Positions 42,978 through 52,372 are shown, numbered from the stretch's first letter. The stretch: 64,000 bases of DNA from Pseudomonadota bacterium (GCA_018817425.1 JAHITX010000080.1:1-64000), one strand, 5' to 3'. The notes: generated from the sequence alone by a model not told the origin. Numbers and translations: made by a program.

Positions 42978-45900
42978 TTATTTTTTTCGTCCGGTTTCCA
43001 TTTCCGTTGTTGCAACCGCATATATACGCCCTGATTCATTCACTAAAGCAGTGGAAGTTATCTGGACTTCAACTATAGTTTCGTTTTTAGCGATCCGCTG
43101 CGTATGATACGGTTCTATGATTTTAGCCTGACCAAGCTGCTGTAGTCTGGCCAATGCTTCTTCCTGCAGCTTGGAAGGAATAAGGTTACGGATGTTCATC
43201 TTCAGTGCATCAGACTCACTCCAACCATACATCCTGACTGCTCCGGGATTCCATGCCAGTATATGTCCATCAAGGTCATATACTGTAATTGCATCGTATG
43301 CATCGCGTACTACTACCGCCAGACGTACCAGGTCTTGGGATTTTAGAAGTGCCTCCTTTGCCTGCTTCATCTCGGTTATTTCAACAAAGGTGATAACTGC
43401 ACCCTCAATTATGTTGTCCAGCGTACGGTATGGAAGGATGCGCATCATGTACCATTTGCCGTCCGTTGCCTGAACTTCTACTTCCTTGGGAACCAGTGTG
43501 TCCAGCACGGTCTGCACGTCTGTCACAAGGCTGTCATAGTCTATAAGATTAGATACTATGTGGCCGACTGGTCTTCCTAAGTCGCCTGGTATAAGGTTAA
43601 TAATCCTGGAGGCATTTGGAGTAAAGCGAAGGATGTGCAGTTGATGGTTCACAAAGATAGTGCCGATACCGGTGCCGGCCAGCAGATTGTTCATGTCGTT
43701 ATTAGCCTGGGTAAGGTCGGCCATTTTTGTTTGCAGCTCGGTATTTACAGTCGCCAGCTCTTCATTAACAGATTGCAGCTCCTCTTTGGAAGTTTCAAGC
43801 TCCTCATTGGTTGATTGCAATTCTTCGTTCACAGACTGCATTTCCTCATTGGAGGATTTTAGCTCTTCGTTGGAGGTTTCCAGCTCCTCATTGGCGCTCC
43901 GCAGATATTCTTCCTTGACACACAGTTCCTGCTTAAGCGCATCTATACTAGTATTTGCGATAAGCCCGTCTGATCCATAACCGGTCGGCAGCTGATCACT
44001 GATTAATGCAGGATGATTACTGCTACCCGGTTCCGGTTGCGGCGCTTCCTCTATTATTACTATATAAAGGGGCGCCTCAGATAACGCTAAGGGGTTTTTC
44101 GGCACCGGACGTACGGTCAGGTTAACCGTAGTCTTGTCGCCGTTGGTTTTGACGCGCAGGCCGTAGCAGCGTATGACCTCTTTTGTTGCCACGGCTTTGT
44201 GGATGGCAATAGTCAGATCGTGCCGCAACCCTTCGCGGGCCATTTTATGGATATTATTAACAGCAACCTCTCCGGGGGTAGGTTCAAGATACATTCCGGT
44301 ACGGCCGTGCAGATAAAGTATATCCCCTTTTCCGTCTACAAGTGCTGCGGCCGGGGCGATTTGCTGCAAAATAGATTGTTCAGCCAGTTCGCGAAGCGGC
44401 AGTTTTTTTTTACCGACCGTATTTCCTGCTGTATGCGAAACAGTAACCTCTCTTGCCGTTATGGGAGGAAGAAACCGCCCTATAGCCTGGCGTTGAAAGC
44501 TGTGAAAATATTCTTTGCGCTGATACAGCTTTGATTTACGATCTATTACAGCAAACAGATCGTCAAACCCGCCAATAGTTTCGGAAGTACCCAGAAAGAG
44601 CATGCCTTCCGGTTTCAACGCATAGTGGAACAAGGGGATCAGCTTTTTCTGCAGCTCTCCGTTTAAATAGATCATGAGATTACGGCAACTGATAAGGTCA
44701 AGTTTGGAAAATGGCGGATCTTTAATTAAATCCTGCTCCGAAAAAACCAGTATGTCCCGGATGCCTTTATTGATACGATAAGTGGTGTCACCAGTCTCGG
44801 TTGAAAAAAAGCGTGCCAGCCTTTCCGGTGAGATGTCGGCCGCAATGCTTGACGGATAGAGGCCGGCACGGGCTTTGCTGATAGCATTACTGTCAATATC
44901 GGTGGCGAATATCTGCAACTTGTAGTTTCGCTTCAGGGCTTCCATGTGTTCCTGAAGGAGGATGGCGATGGAATATGCCTCTTCGCCTGTTGAGCATCCC
45001 GGTACCCAGATGCGAACCATGCTATCTGCAGGCTTGCCGGCAAAAAGCTCGGGGATGATCTTTTTTTCGAGAACATCGAAGGCTTCAGGATCACGGAAGA
45101 AATTTGTAACACCGATAAGAAGGTCACGAAACAGAGCCTCAACTTCGACCTGATTCTGTTGCAGAAATTTGACATATCTGTCAAGCGTTTCTATCTGATG
45201 AAGTGCCATACGCCGTTCGATGCGACGGTTGATGCTGCTCGGCTTATACCGGGAAAAGTCGTGGCCGGTCTGAGCGCGCAACAGTATGAAGATCTTCTTA
45301 AGTATATTCTCAGATTGGGGCGGCGAAGCAAAAGCCGTTCCGGGAGAGTTCCCGAAAGCGTGGGCAACATAGGCAATGAGTTGAGCAGCCATCTCGCCCG
45401 GGAAAAGCTCATAGTCCACCATGCCGGTAGCGATGGCGCTGCGTGGCATGCCGTCGTATTCGGTTGAGGTTGGGTTTTGGGCCATGGCCATGCCACCCTC
45501 GCCCTTGATGGCCCGCACTCCCAGAGCACCGTCGCTGCCGGTGCCCGAAAGCACGATGCAAATGGCCCGTTCCCGCTGGTCATGGGCCAGCGAACGGAAG
45601 AAAAAGTCAATAGGAAGACGCTGGCCTCGCGGGGCGGAGGGCTCCAGCAATTGGAGGCTACCGTTTATAAAGGCCATATCACGGTTGGGCGGAATTATAT
45701 AGGCACAGTTTGGCTCTATAACCATCCCGTCTTCGACCTCAAAAACCTGCATACGGGTGTAGCGACGGATTAGTTCGGTTAAGATGCTCTTATGATCCGG
45801 TGCCAGATGCTGGACCAGAACAAAAGCCATACCCGGATCGGTGTCTGCGGGCATACCTGAAAAAAATGCCTCAAAGGCTGCCAGGCCTCCGGCTGATGCG

Positions 45901-46028
45901 CCGATGCCGACAACGGGAAAGGGCATGTCAGCGCCTATGCTTTCAATTGCTTGCTCAGGTGATGTTTCTTCCGGTATAATTTTGGCCCGTTTTTTCTTCT
46001 GGGGTTCAGGCCTGGGTTTGTTTTTCAT
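42978..46028 (-). CDS. CheB-CheR fusion chemotaxis-like protein with coiled coil and PAS
   Basis: A 1016-residue fusion. Residues about 36-225 form a CheB-type methylesterase with the triad S45 (GIGASAGGL), a histidine at about 74 (VQHLAPDHK) and D166 (SGTGSDGAL). Residues about 245-500 are a CheR methyltransferase (PGCSTGEEAYSIAILLQEH, DLISCRNLMIYLNGEL). Then comes a long heptad coiled coil with alternating SNEELE/QSVNEEL units (about 700-770), and two PAS-like domains to the end. No receiver domain precedes CheB. It probably adjusts methylation of an unknown receptor or acts in stress signalling, as such CheBR-PAS proteins often do with hybrid kinases. No chemoreceptor genes lie nearby. Confidence 0.92.
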   Translation of the reverse strand: MKNKPRPEPQKKKRAKIIPEETSPEQAIESIGADMPFPVVGIGASAGGLAAFEAFFSGMPADTDPGMAFVLVQHLAPDHKSILTELIRRYTRMQVFEVEDGMVIEPNCAYIIPPNRDMAFINGSLQLLEPSAPRGQRLPIDFFFRSLAHDQRERAICIVLSGTGSDGALGVRAIKGEGGMAMAQNPTSTEYDGMPRSAIATGMVDYELFPGEMAAQLIAYVAHAFGNSPGTAFASPPQSENILKKIFILLRAQTGHDFSRYKPSSINRRIERRMALHQIETLDRYVKFLQQNQVEVEALFRDLLIGVTNFFRDPEAFDVLEKKIIPELFAGKPADSMVRIWVPGCSTGEEAYSIAILLQEHMEALKRNYKLQIFATDIDSNAISKARAGLYPSSIAADISPERLARFFSTETGDTTYRINKGIRDILVFSEQDLIKDPPFSKLDLISCRNLMIYLNGELQKKLIPLFHYALKPEGMLFLGTSETIGGFDDLFAVIDRKSKLYQRKEYFHSFQRQAIGRFLPPITAREVTVSHTAGNTVGKKKLPLRELAEQSILQQIAPAAALVDGKGDILYLHGRTGMYLEPTPGEVAVNNIHKMAREGLRHDLTIAIHKAVATKEVIRCYGLRVKTNGDKTTVNLTVRPVPKNPLALSEAPLYIVIIEEAPQPEPGSSNHPALISDQLPTGYGSDGLIANTSIDALKQELCVKEEYLRSANEELETSNEELKSSNEEMQSVNEELQSTNEELETSKEELQSVNEELATVNTELQTKMADLTQANNDMNNLLAGTGIGTIFVNHQLHILRFTPNASRIINLIPGDLGRPVGHIVSNLIDYDSLVTDVQTVLDTLVPKEVEVQATDGKWYMMRILPYRTLDNIIEGAVITFVEITEMKQAKEALLKSQDLVRLAVVVRDAYDAITVYDLDGHILAWNPGAVRMYGWSESDALKMNIRNLIPSKLQEEALARLQQLGQAKIIEPYHTQRIAKNETIVEVQITSTALVNESGRIYAVATTEMETGRKK

Positions 46029-46607
46029 GCTTATTATTTCTCCTGATTATCCGTACAGACGACCACCGGTTTTATTATAGACAGCTATAAGGTAAAATAG
46101 TATGCCTTGGGGTCACGGGAAGTTGAGTAATAGGCGTTTTGCCTTTTTTATAAAATAGTTAAGTTATAAAAAATATATATTCCGGATATAGATTTATCTG
46201 TATAATATCCGGGCCTGATGAAATATTAAGTGGATCTATGAATCATTTGATTTTATTTTAATTAATAGGTATTTTAAATACTATTATTAAATTCAATAAA
46301 GTCAATATAATTGTCAGAATGTACCTGCTTGTTATTTAGTGATTTATTGAGAACAAAAAACAGTAGAAATTGGCTTTTATGTTCTGTCGGCACGAATAGT
46401 TTTGCAGATACATAAGATATCAGATTCCGTTAATATTCTGATACTTTATATTGACATATAAGCCATAACATGCTTTATTCAAAACGAATTTAATCTGCTT
46501 ATTTTCAATGGTCAATTATTTTTTCGGCCATTATTTTACTATCTTCAGAGCCAATTTCAAAACGTTTAAACAAACAATTTAACAGAATAAAATGAAAAGG
46601 AGAATTA
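46029..46607. other. 579-bp noncoding gap with a solitary MITE end
   Basis: AT-rich divergent region between the CheB-CheR gene (minus) and a 70-residue gene (plus); it must contain promoters for both, but I cannot assign them. At 46548-46567 it contains GAGCCAATTTCAAAACGTTT, which matches a MITE terminus over 16 of its first 17 bases, without a second end in view, so it is probably a remnant. Confidence 0.55.
46548..46567 (+). repeat. Solitary MITE terminal sequence
   Basis: GAGCCAATTTCAAAACGTTT differs at one base from the MITE inverted end. There is no partner end within the next few hundred bases and no tetranucleotide repeat can be defined. It sits 41 bases upstream of a small gene. Confidence 0.55.
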
Positions 46608-46820
46608 ATGGAACCTGAAAAAATAATAGATGGTTTGTCAAAAGAATTAGTTTCTGCATTAAAATCAATGTCAAAAGCAAAGGATGTTAATGAGAAAGAA
46701 GTTCATAGTCGAATTGTGAAAAATTTATGTGAGTCTTTGGGTGTTTTTTTTGATTTGGCAAATGAAATGATGCCTTTTGATTTTGAAGATGATTCAGATA
46801 AAGAAGACATTCCATTTTGA
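46608..46820 (+). CDS. Small acidic hypothetical protein
   Basis: A 70-residue protein preceded by AAAAGGAGAA at good spacing. Helical first half (EKIIDGLSKELVSALKSMSK), then LCESLGVFFDLANEMMPF, and an acidic end DFEDDSDKEDIPF. It has no signal peptide. It could be a small regulatory or partner protein for the module that follows 145 bases later, but between them lies a palindrome that may separate the transcripts. Not recognised. Confidence 0.55.
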   Translation: MEPEKIIDGLSKELVSALKSMSKAKDVNEKEVHSRIVKNLCESLGVFFDLANEMMPFDFEDDSDKEDIPF

Positions 46821-46849
46821 AGGTACATGTGTTCATCTGAAATGTCGCA

Positions 46850-46939
46850 AACTATACTCCAGCAGCGAATCAGTCGCAAAAGCGGTGCCGTGAATTAAAG
46901 GGGCATTTTGAACGATACTGCTTTTGCGACAGCATAGTT
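46850..46939. promoter_or_regulatory. Nested inverted repeat upstream of the three-gene module
   Basis: Outer arms AACTATACT (46850-46858) and AGCATAGTT (46931-46939) pair at 8 of 9 positions. Inner arms CAGTCGCAAAAGCGGT (46871-46886) and ACTGCTTTTGCGACAG (46917-46932) pair at 14 of 16, including a perfect 11-bp core GTCGCAAAAGC. A further TGTCGCAAA occurs just before the outer arm. It may act as an operator, an RNA structure in the leader, or a terminator for the small gene. A strong AAAGGAGGTG site for the next gene starts 12 bases after it. Confidence 0.5.
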
Positions 46940-46965
46940 AGCTTGATATAAAAGGAGGTGACTAC

Positions 46966-48756
46966 ATGACAGGTATGGCTGAGCTGATACTCTTCGGAAT
47001 TAAGGCGGGTATCAGACTTGCTCAACAGGGCAAGAGAATTTATATTGAAACAACAATAGAGCGCGACCTTACGTTGCCTCTGCCAAACTTCGATATTAAA
47101 CCTTCAATAGGTACTGCTGACGGGTATTTCCATGGTGCGGGGCAGATCTATGTAGACGAAAACCCGGATCTGAAAGAGCTTTACGATATCTCAATGAAGC
47201 AGACAAGAGAGATGACGAAGGATGAAAAACGCAGGTACATGGCATTTTATGTTGATTACCAGCGTGATGGCAATATCAGAGCCGGTGAAGTAGATGGAGA
47301 TGATATCGGTCTTAGTAAAGAAGCGCTTTTGTCCATTGTAAGCGTTCGTCAATGGGCTAACCGGAAGAGTCCATTCCCGTCTCCGTTTCAGCGGATTGCC
47401 GGCACTCTGATCGAGGTCGGCATCGACTACTTTGCAAATATTCCCGGAGCAGTAGATGAGAAATCTTCCACAGGCAGAGTTTTGAAAGGATTTTTAAAAT
47501 CGATCGATAATATCGATTTTGCCGAGGAGAAGGTTGATGTACTTATAAGAGACTTATTTATTGCAGTAATTGAAACCATAGGGGATAATCCGGCTCTTTT
47601 AAATGCTGACAAGAAAACTGAAAAGCTGGTTGAGGCTGTTGCAACGGGTCTTATTAAGGATGCAAAAGAGCGAATAGAAAAACTTGGGGGCCAAGATCTT
47701 GATAAGCGGGAGAATGTGCAGGATTGGACACAACTTGTGCTTCGCAGCGTACTTGCCAACGCCGGTGAAGTAATATACGCCAGTCCCGGCTTTTATTTAG
47801 AGATTGACGACCCGGTAAATCAGGTGCTTGTTGGTTCAGTGGGCAAATCAGTACTTGATGTAATCATTGATTCAGATACTGTTGATCTGTCAAAACTCAT
47901 CAGTCGGGAAGGTCTTGATACAATAGTTAGAGCTGCTTTAAAAACGGTTTCTGAAAATCCGGAATTGATAGGAATCGATCATAAAGGTTTAACAAATATC
48001 TTAAGCCAGATAGCCATTGAACTTGCAGACTCATCCAGGGTTCTCGGTCCTGATATTATTCCGGAAGTTATGAGATTAGTTCTTGAAAAAACTGCCGGTA
48101 ATGTCGAATTTCTCTGGCCGGATGAATTTAGAAATGATCCGGCAAAACATTTGCTGATAACAGCATCAAGTCAATTGCTCAATCTGCTTTCAAAGACACC
48201 TGGAGAAGGGCAATGGGCGCTTCGGCTTTCAAAAAGTCAGGTTGTTGAATTACTCAATGCAGTGTTAGATGAAGTGGTTGAAAATCCGGGCTGGCTTATC
48301 AGGGTTGCAGGAAAAGAGAGTTCCACACTTGCAACTGCCATAGAAGCCGCACTTGCAGTATTACGCAATATTCCGCCCGGACGCATCAGTCCTGAAACAT
48401 TACTGAATGTAATTGAAGCTACGATTACGGCTGTGGCACTAAGGAGGGATCTGATATATGAGATACCCCTTTTCGGCAAGCAGCAAATGGCGATACTGGC
48501 TGTATTGGAAGTGGTCATTGACACGATCATGCCTGTTAATGCAAAACCCGATGTGCTGTGGATTTTGGGCCGCACTGAAATTTTTGTTGAGATAGTATCA
48601 ACTGTACTGTCAAGGATATCAGAAACCGGTGTTTCCGAGGAGATTCTTTTAAAAATAAGAAAAGCCCTTAATGAAACCGTGGAGGTTATTGCCGCAGGCA
48701 AACAGTTTTCATTAGAGCCATTGCTGATAACCATAGAAAATATAAGCATGGTATAA
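46966..48756 (+). CDS. Unknown helical-repeat protein
   Basis: A 596-residue protein with an AAAGGAGGTG ribosome binding site. The N terminus is mixed (IKAGIRLAQQGKRIYIETTI, KPSIGTADGYFHGAGQIYVD) and contains DYQRDGNIRAGEVDGDD, an acidic loop. From about residue 150 it is helical and repetitive, with recurrent units IGDNPALLNADKKTEKLVEA, SENPELIGIDHKGLTNILSQ and VENPGWLIRVAGKESSTLAT, spaced about 125-145 residues apart. No signal peptide, membrane segment or catalytic motif is visible. It starts a three-gene unit with a lipoprotein 7 bases downstream and a membrane protein. I do not recognise the family. Confidence 0.7.
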   Translation: MTGMAELILFGIKAGIRLAQQGKRIYIETTIERDLTLPLPNFDIKPSIGTADGYFHGAGQIYVDENPDLKELYDISMKQTREMTKDEKRRYMAFYVDYQRDGNIRAGEVDGDDIGLSKEALLSIVSVRQWANRKSPFPSPFQRIAGTLIEVGIDYFANIPGAVDEKSSTGRVLKGFLKSIDNIDFAEEKVDVLIRDLFIAVIETIGDNPALLNADKKTEKLVEAVATGLIKDAKERIEKLGGQDLDKRENVQDWTQLVLRSVLANAGEVIYASPGFYLEIDDPVNQVLVGSVGKSVLDVIIDSDTVDLSKLISREGLDTIVRAALKTVSENPELIGIDHKGLTNILSQIAIELADSSRVLGPDIIPEVMRLVLEKTAGNVEFLWPDEFRNDPAKHLLITASSQLLNLLSKTPGEGQWALRLSKSQVVELLNAVLDEVVENPGWLIRVAGKESSTLATAIEAALAVLRNIPPGRISPETLLNVIEATITAVALRRDLIYEIPLFGKQQMAILAVLEVVIDTIMPVNAKPDVLWILGRTEIFVEIVSTVLSRISETGVSEEILLKIRKALNETVEVIAAGKQFSLEPLLITIENISMV

Positions 48757-48763
48757 ATAGGAG

Positions 48764-49594
48764 GTGCCCATGTTACCAGCTATTTACAGGATAAATATAA
48801 ATAAATTAATCCGCGTTTTTCTTGTACTTGCACTATTGTCTGTTATATCGGGTTGTGTATCTCATATCAAAGAACTAAGAGAGGCTCAAAATCATTTCAA
48901 TTCCGCAGCAATGCTTGAAAACCAGTTGAAAACTGACCCTTTATCGGGTGATGCACTTGTGATCAGTGCCCAGGCAAATGCTTCATACCATCTTTCATCA
49001 AAAATACTTGCAAATCTTATAGATGAAAAGGAGCAAAAGCTTAGAAAAGATAATCTTCTTGGTACGGCATATACGCTCAAGGCTCTTGCCCAGTGGAGAA
49101 TAGGACAATACGATGATGCAATAAACACTGTTGGCATGGCCAAAAGTGATAAAGAGATTAAACTCTTTCCCAGAGATCGCGCATTGATGAACGCACTGAG
49201 CGGTCTTATAAAAAACGATCAGGCACACGGACACATGGCGGCAAAAGATTACGATTATGACGGCATAAAGAGACTTTTGCTTTCTTCGATAGAAGATATC
49301 AACAGCCAGATTCGCGGTACTGACAGCCTTGGGTTATATCTTGTAATAGCAAGACTGTCAGTGTTAAAGAACTGGGCTGATCTAAGAGGAACACCAAAGG
49401 CTTTCACAAAAGATAAAATCATTCCTTCAGATTTTGACAAAGGGGTGGAAATCAAACAATGGTGCGTTTATGCCATTCCGGCCTGGAATGAATTCAGAGA
49501 TGCTCTAAATAACGTCCAACCGGACAGGGCAGATTCAATATCAGGCTTTTGGGGTAAAAGGCTGGGAATGCCTGAGGCATGTCCGAATAATTAG
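48764..49594 (+). CDS. Unknown lipoprotein
   Basis: A 276-residue protein with a lipoprotein signal: the hydrophobic FLVLALLSVISGC ends in lipobox SGC at about residue 31. The mature part is helical and TPR-like (HFNSAAMLENQLKTDPLSGD, AYTLKALAQWRIGQYDDAIN) and ends in a proline- and glycine-containing tail. It would be anchored in the outer or inner membrane on the periplasmic side. It follows the helical-repeat gene by 7 bases (AGGAGGTGCCC) and precedes a membrane protein by 64 bases. Partner in an unknown envelope complex by context. Confidence 0.72.
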   Translation: MPMLPAIYRININKLIRVFLVLALLSVISGCVSHIKELREAQNHFNSAAMLENQLKTDPLSGDALVISAQANASYHLSSKILANLIDEKEQKLRKDNLLGTAYTLKALAQWRIGQYDDAINTVGMAKSDKEIKLFPRDRALMNALSGLIKNDQAHGHMAAKDYDYDGIKRLLLSSIEDINSQIRGTDSLGLYLVIARLSVLKNWADLRGTPKAFTKDKIIPSDFDKGVEIKQWCVYAIPAWNEFRDALNNVQPDRADSISGFWGKRLGMPEACPNN

Positions 49595-49658
49595 AAACAT
49601 TAATGCTATCCGGGCTGCTTCAAACCATATGATGATGAAATAAACAAGGAGATGAAAC

Positions 49659-51080
49659 ATGAATGAAACCATATCGGTTCTGATTGCGTTTGTCGGCATT
49701 CTGATTCTCCTCTCGACAGTCGTTCAATCAATTCAGGAGGCGTTAAAAAATATTCTGAAACTGCGGGTAGGTGTTTGGGAACGTTTTTTCATTGATCTGT
49801 ATTCAAAAGAAACTGAGCTGCATTTATCTAAAGAATCATTTGCGGCACTTTTAAAGATATATCTTAGACGAATCAAGATGTATTTTAAACGAATCTGGAG
49901 CGGTAATTTTATCGGTGAGTTCGATAAGAGATTTGCCCGTCTGAAAGAAAAACTTATAAGCGCAGACAACACATTTAAAATGCTCAAAAAAAACTTGCGG
50001 ACGATTATTGATCTTAATCCCAAGTCTACTGATACTCCAAAACTGATTATTAATCAGCTCCAGCCTCTTATAGAAGCAATTGAGCAGGCAAATGAACTAT
50101 CATTATCCAAGTTCTTAAATATTCATGAGAAACTACTCAAAAACGAAGACTTTAAAAAGCTTGATGAAACAATTAAAAACTTTAAGATACAGTGCAATCA
50201 AATTGAGCAGTACCGGCAGTCTTCAATAGTATATAATACTGTTACAAATTTCCAGTCAGCATGCAGGAATCTTTTGGGAGCTATAGAAGCTGTTGAAGAC
50301 AAAATATCGAAATATCGGTTTCATACGGAACAGAATATTGACTCATGGATAGGCCGTATAAATGAAGAATATCGCCAAAACATGCTTAAATGGACTTTAG
50401 TCATATGTCTTATTTTTGTGTTTAGTTTTAATGTTGATACATTTACAATTTATAAGTACTTGCAGTCTGATACCAAAGTACAGGATGAAATCGCTGAAAA
50501 AGTAAAAGAGATAAAACTCGTAAACCAAACTGCCGATCCGGATGATTTAAACAGTATCCATAAATTCTTACAAGAAAATAATTTACCGGAAACCAAAAAA
50601 TACTCGAAGGACTTTCTGACCAGACTTGAAAGTGATTATCGCACAGTTGGTGCTAATGACGAAGCTGACAAAATAAAACAACTAAAGGATTCTGTTAACG
50701 AGATTGCTACCGGTAATAATAATGAAAGTGATAATAAACTGAAAGAGGAGAGCAAGAGAAAACTTGAAGAGAGCTACGCTAAAATCGTTGATTTTAATGT
50801 CCGGTTGCCTAAAGTAGTAATCGAAAAACATATTGGCGAACTGAGCGAGCTTGAACTTCCACTGGGATGGTCATCGGATAGACAGAAACTCAAAACATTG
50901 GAAGCCAAAAAAGACGCGACAGGTGCTTCAGAAGAAGCTTCTAATAAATACTGGGGGTTCATACTAAAAAAAATCGGCGGCCTTTTGTTGATGGCAATAC
51001 TGATCACGTTTGGAGCTCCTTTTTGGAATGATATCCTGAAGTCTCTTGCGGGCATAAAGAACATTGCACAGAGAAAGTGA
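49659..51080 (+). CDS. Unknown membrane protein with long cytoplasmic coiled coil
   Basis: A 473-residue protein with three membrane segments: residues 1-25 (VLIAFVGILILLSTVVQSI), about 248-270 (LVICLIFVFSFNVDTFTI) and about 440-460 (KIGGLLLMAILITFGAPFWN). Between the first two lies a helical region rich in charged heptads (YFKRIWSGNFIGEFDKRFAR, NELSLSKFLNIHEKLLKNED), and a second helical region after TM2. The C-terminal GAPFW.D.L motif recurs in bacterial membrane proteins of unknown function that I have seen described only as hypothetical. It ends a three-gene unit; a MITE begins 10 bases after its stop. Confidence 0.72.
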   Translation: MNETISVLIAFVGILILLSTVVQSIQEALKNILKLRVGVWERFFIDLYSKETELHLSKESFAALLKIYLRRIKMYFKRIWSGNFIGEFDKRFARLKEKLISADNTFKMLKKNLRTIIDLNPKSTDTPKLIINQLQPLIEAIEQANELSLSKFLNIHEKLLKNEDFKKLDETIKNFKIQCNQIEQYRQSSIVYNTVTNFQSACRNLLGAIEAVEDKISKYRFHTEQNIDSWIGRINEEYRQNMLKWTLVICLIFVFSFNVDTFTIYKYLQSDTKVQDEIAEKVKEIKLVNQTADPDDLNSIHKFLQENNLPETKKYSKDFLTRLESDYRTVGANDEADKIKQLKDSVNEIATGNNNESDNKLKEESKRKLEESYAKIVDFNVRLPKVVIEKHIGELSELELPLGWSSDRQKLKTLEAKKDATGASEEASNKYWGFILKKIGGLLLMAILITFGAPFWNDILKSLAGIKNIAQRK

Positions 51081-51089
51081 GATACCAAA

Positions 51090-51167
51090 GAGCCAGTTTC
51101 AAAACGCCCCATTTTGGCCGATCTCTGCGTTGGGCTTGACCAAACTGAAACGTTTTGAAAGTGGCTC
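51090..51167 (+). mobile_element. MITE-like element, copy 5 (78 bp, internally deleted)
   Basis: Both ends are intact (GAGCCAGTTTCAAAACG, CGTTTTGAAAGTGGCTC) and it is flanked by CAAA at 51086-51089 and 51168-51171. About 64 internal bases of the full element are missing, between GCGTTGGGCT and TGACCAAACTG. The orientation is as in copies 1 and 2. Confidence 0.87.
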
Positions 51168-51220
51168 CAAAGAGCAGATTTATAACTATTGTTATATAGC
51201 CTTAAAAAAAGAGAGAGCAC

Positions 51221-51694
51221 ATGAAAAAAATTGCATTTGTTTTCATAATTATATTCGTAGCTATTGATATCCTTTTTATAGTACTTGGCTATTTTTCCAA
51301 ATCAGGAGAACCTGCCGGACTGGCTGATGGAGTATTGGCAAAATGCCCTGCAAAACCGAATTGTGTTTGCAGCGAGAAAATAAATGATGCCGTCCATTAT
51401 ATTGATCCTATCATAATCAGTCAAAAAAGTTCTGACGAAACTATGAAAATTATAAAAGATACTATTAAAGAATTGGGAGGTACAATTCAAACCGAAACCG
51501 GCCTCTATCTTGCTGCAACTTTTTCTTCAGCTATATTTGGGTTTATAGATGATATAGAAATCAGGATTGATTCAACAAATAATTTAATCCATATTCGCTC
51601 AGCATCCAGAGTTGGGTATGGTGATTTAGGTGCAAATAAAAAACGAACAGAATTAATTAAAGATTTGTATAATAAGAAGATAAAAAGTATTTGA
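51221..51694 (+). CDS. DUF1499 family protein
   Basis: A 157-residue protein with an N-terminal membrane anchor or signal (IAFVFIIIFVAIDILFIVLG). The DUF1499 signature CPAKPNCVCSEKINDAVHYI follows at about residue 42, then a compact domain with IKDTIKELGGTIQTETG, GFIDDIEIRIDSTNNLIHIR and SASRVGYGDLGANKKR, all typical. DUF1499 proteins are of unknown function, often envelope-located. The next small gene overlaps its stop. Confidence 0.82.
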   Translation: MKKIAFVFIIIFVAIDILFIVLGYFSKSGEPAGLADGVLAKCPAKPNCVCSEKINDAVHYIDPIIISQKSSDETMKIIKDTIKELGGTIQTETGLYLAATFSSAIFGFIDDIEIRIDSTNNLIHIRSASRVGYGDLGANKKRTELIKDLYNKKIKSI

Positions 51695-51990
51695 ATCTTA
51701 AATGGGTGCGCCCGGAACAAGACGATAGTGGCGGATATATGTTTGTTAAATATACCGTAAGCCAGGAATCGTTTGGTATCGCATTTATGGATAATGATGT
51801 TGTCGGGCAGGCTATAAATGACGGCTTGCTTAAAGGTGTGGTAAAAAAAGAAAAATGGTCTTCATCGGTTTGTATAACGGAAGAACAGCAGAAACTTCAA
51901 AAGTTTATCCTTAAAAAAGATAAAGAATTATTTAGGGAGATGAAGCATTTCCCGAAGTTAATATTGCCGGATAAAAAACCGAACGGGTAG
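51691..51990 (+). CDS. Small hypothetical protein
   Basis: A 99-residue frame beginning at TTG 51691 inside the DUF1499 stop (TTGA); an alternative ATG start at 51739 gives 83 residues. No strong ribosome binding site precedes either. The sequence looks like a real soluble protein (YMFVKYTVSQESFGIAFMDN, then charged KKEKWSSSVCITEEQQKLQK) but I do not recognise it. It may be cotranscribed with DUF1499. Confidence 0.45.
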   Translation: MNLKWVRPEQDDSGGYMFVKYTVSQESFGIAFMDNDVVGQAINDGLLKGVVKKEKWSSSVCITEEQQKLQKFILKKDKELFREMKHFPKLILPDKKPNG

Positions 51991-52102
51991 CTGATAGGGG
52001 TACAATATTTGGATTTTATCTTATAGACTCGGGATAATTTAACTCCAAATGCGGTTACCCTGGGAAAGCTAATAGCCCGTCTTGATTTTCTGATATCACA
52101 GG

Positions 52103-52176
<74 letters not shown>

Positions 52177-52185
52177 AAAAAAAAA

Positions 52186-52262
52186 TGGGGTGAGTGAAGG
52201 GGATTGAACCCTCGACAACCGGGGCCACAACCCGGTGCTCTGCCAACTGAGCTACACCCACC
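52186..52262 (-). tRNA. tRNA-His (anticodon GTG)
   Basis: On the minus strand: GTGGGTG acceptor pairs with CACTCAC (one G-U pair), with the extra 5' G that marks tRNA-His opposite C73. The anticodon loop reads TTGTGGC with anticodon GTG, and the T-loop is GGTTCAATCCC. The CCA end is encoded (52186-52188). Confidence 0.95.
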
Positions 52263-52372
52263 ATGTCAATTAAGTCTATTTAGCAAACTATGTAATCCGT
52301 TTCAAGATATAATTTACTATTTTTTAAAAATCTTGACACATATATTTTTGAAATGGTAAAAGAACAACGTTA

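Noticed and set aside
51064-51267. Plus-strand frame across MITE copy 5
   Set aside because: It consists of element sequence plus noncoding flank and overlaps the start of the DUF1499 gene.
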